Source: Nocardia macrotermitis
GTDB taxonomy: Bacteria > Actinomycetota > Actinomycetes > Mycobacteriales > Mycobacteriaceae
DNA: 64,000 nt
Direction: 5' to 3'
Assembly: GCF_009604405.1 (NCBI RefSeq)
Contig: NZ_WEGK01000006.1
Span: 248,001 to 312,000, forward strand
Part shown: piece after piece, positions 63,270 to 64,000 of the stretch
Layout of the letters: every line of letters starts with the position of its first letter
How positions within the stretch are numbered: the first letter of the stretch is position 1
The notes under the pieces: generated by a model
Databases searched by the model: none
Told to the model about the DNA's origin: nothing
What the model saw: the letters and a program-made list of their open reading frames with translations, nothing else
Translations under genes and position numbers: made by a program

Positions 63270-64000
63270 TCAGCTGAGCAGGAGGTGAACCTGGAGTTCA
63301 CCGACCAGGAAGCCCAGGATGCCGCCGATCGCGACGAGTTTCCATTCGTCCTGCTTGAATGCCGGGCGCAGCAGGCCCTCGTATTCCTCGTCGGTGAGGT
63401 TGCGGGTTTTCTCCACCACCAGATTGCGCAGGTCCAGGGTCTGCATGGCCTGTTCTTCGAATCCGGCTGCGGCGGTGCGGATATAGGCGAGCATCTCCGG
63501 GACCATCTCGCGTTTGAGGGTGGCGATGGCGTCCCCGGCGACCAGGGTGACCAGCGGTTGCACGGGGGCGGACTGGGTGTCGATGAATTCGCTCATCCGC
63601 CGGGACAGAATGGCGGTGAGGCGGTCGGCGCGTTCGCCGTCCAGCACCGCTTCGAGCATCCTTGCGGGAGTGAGGATCTCGGTGGCGATCAGGGTGGCGT
63701 AATCATTGCAGACCTCTTCGCGGCGCTTGTGGAACAGGCCCTGCCACGGCACGATGCCCAGGATCCGGCGGCGGTTGATCGGCCGGAAGATCATCTGCAG
63801 CGCAAGCCAATCCGTACTCAGCCCGGTGAGACCACCGAACAGCGGCATCAACATCGGCGAATGCGTGAACGCCCAGGTGAGCATCTGCACGAAACCCAGC
63901 ACCGTGCCGAACAGCAGTCCGGAGCGGACGATGAACCGCAGCTCGTTGGTCGCGATGTCGCGCACCAGCTTCACCAGCAGTGCTTTGTCGTTGACGAGCG
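63270..64000 (-). CDS. DUF445 membrane protein (5' end outside window)
   Basis: The reading frame is open to the right edge, with codons LVNDKALLVKLVRDIATNEL entering from outside, so the start lies beyond. The visible 243 residues include a hydrophobic stretch LLFGTVLGFVQMLTWAFTHS, the family motif FGGLTGLSTDWLALQMIFRP and a second segment near the C-terminus (IGGILGFLVGELQVHLLLS), as in YheB-like DUF445 proteins. Function unknown; an envelope role is assumed. Confidence 0.85.
   Translation of the reverse strand, partial: LVNDKALLVKLVRDIATNELRFIVRSGLLFGTVLGFVQMLTWAFTHSPMLMPLFGGLTGLSTDWLALQMIFRPINRRRILGIVPWQGLFHKRREEVCNDYATLIATEILTPARMLEAVLDGERADRLTAILSRRMSEFIDTQSAPVQPLVTLVAGDAIATLKREMVPEMLAYIRTAAAGFEEQAMQTLDLRNLVVEKTRNLTDEEYEGLLRPAFKQDEWKLVAIGGILGFLVGELQVHLLLS

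Overview
The window looks like chromosomal DNA of a mycolic-acid actinomycete, most likely Nocardia or a close relative. GC is high with GC-rich third codon positions, and GTG starts and tightly overlapping genes are common. The marker genes agree: a CmrA-type mycolate reductase, a DesA3-type acyl desaturase with its reductase, a conservon (sensor, roadblock, DUF742, small GTPase), and a complete urate-to-glycerate cluster. No plasmid, phage, IS or CRISPR structure was seen.

Layout. 1-3.5 kb: the 3' end of a Ser/Thr kinase with a TPR-like tail, and an AIPR-family protein with a Mrr-like nuclease motif (probable phage defence). Both lie beyond the 3' end of tRNA-His. 3.9-7.3 kb: tRNA-His, orn, a lysA-like decarboxylase and cmrA, a neighbourhood partly shared with mycobacteria. 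7.4-10.7 kb: PadR-fadH-VOC operon with a palindromic operator. 10.8-14.3 kb: a TetR regulator divergent from a ferredoxin reductase and desA3, with a duplicated palindrome between them. 14.3-15.8 kb: small unknown proteins. 15.9-20 kb: conservon cvnABCD. 20.2-23.8 kb: a DUF4389 membrane protein and an ABC-2 exporter. 24.1-29 kb: a xylose-type sugar ABC importer with a ROK repressor and a 16-bp-arm palindrome. 29.1-33 kb: small secreted and membrane proteins and an ATPase with a nuclease-like tail.

33.1-44.1 kb is a complete catabolic module. Uricase, UraH and UraD make allantoin; AllB and Alc make ureidoglycolate; Gcl, GlxR, Hyi and GlxK take glyoxylate to phosphoglycerate. An IclR regulator sits at one end. 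Three pairs of 15-bp sites, each pair offset by 21 bp, lie in front of the three transcription units. No classical ureidoglycolate lyase is present; a stand-alone allophanate-hydrolase C-terminal-like protein sits where one would be expected.

44.2-50.9 kb: a Uma2 nuclease-like protein, a PfkB sugar kinase, an OmpR-type two-component system and secreted proteins. 50.9-53.3 kb is decaying accessory DNA: an XRE regulator pseudogene, a SLOG-like protein and a frameshifted membrane protein. 53.7-58.1 kb: two paralogous GT39-type glycosyltransferases flanking tRNA-Gly. 58.3-63.1 kb: a conflict-type pair, a small Trypco1-like protein overlapping a 1481-residue trypsin / STAND NTPase / TM / beta-propeller protein. 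The window ends inside a DUF445 gene.

The best candidates for incompletely described systems are the trypsin-STAND-propeller pair, the kinase-AIPR pair by tRNA-His, and the XRE/SLOG/TM remnant.
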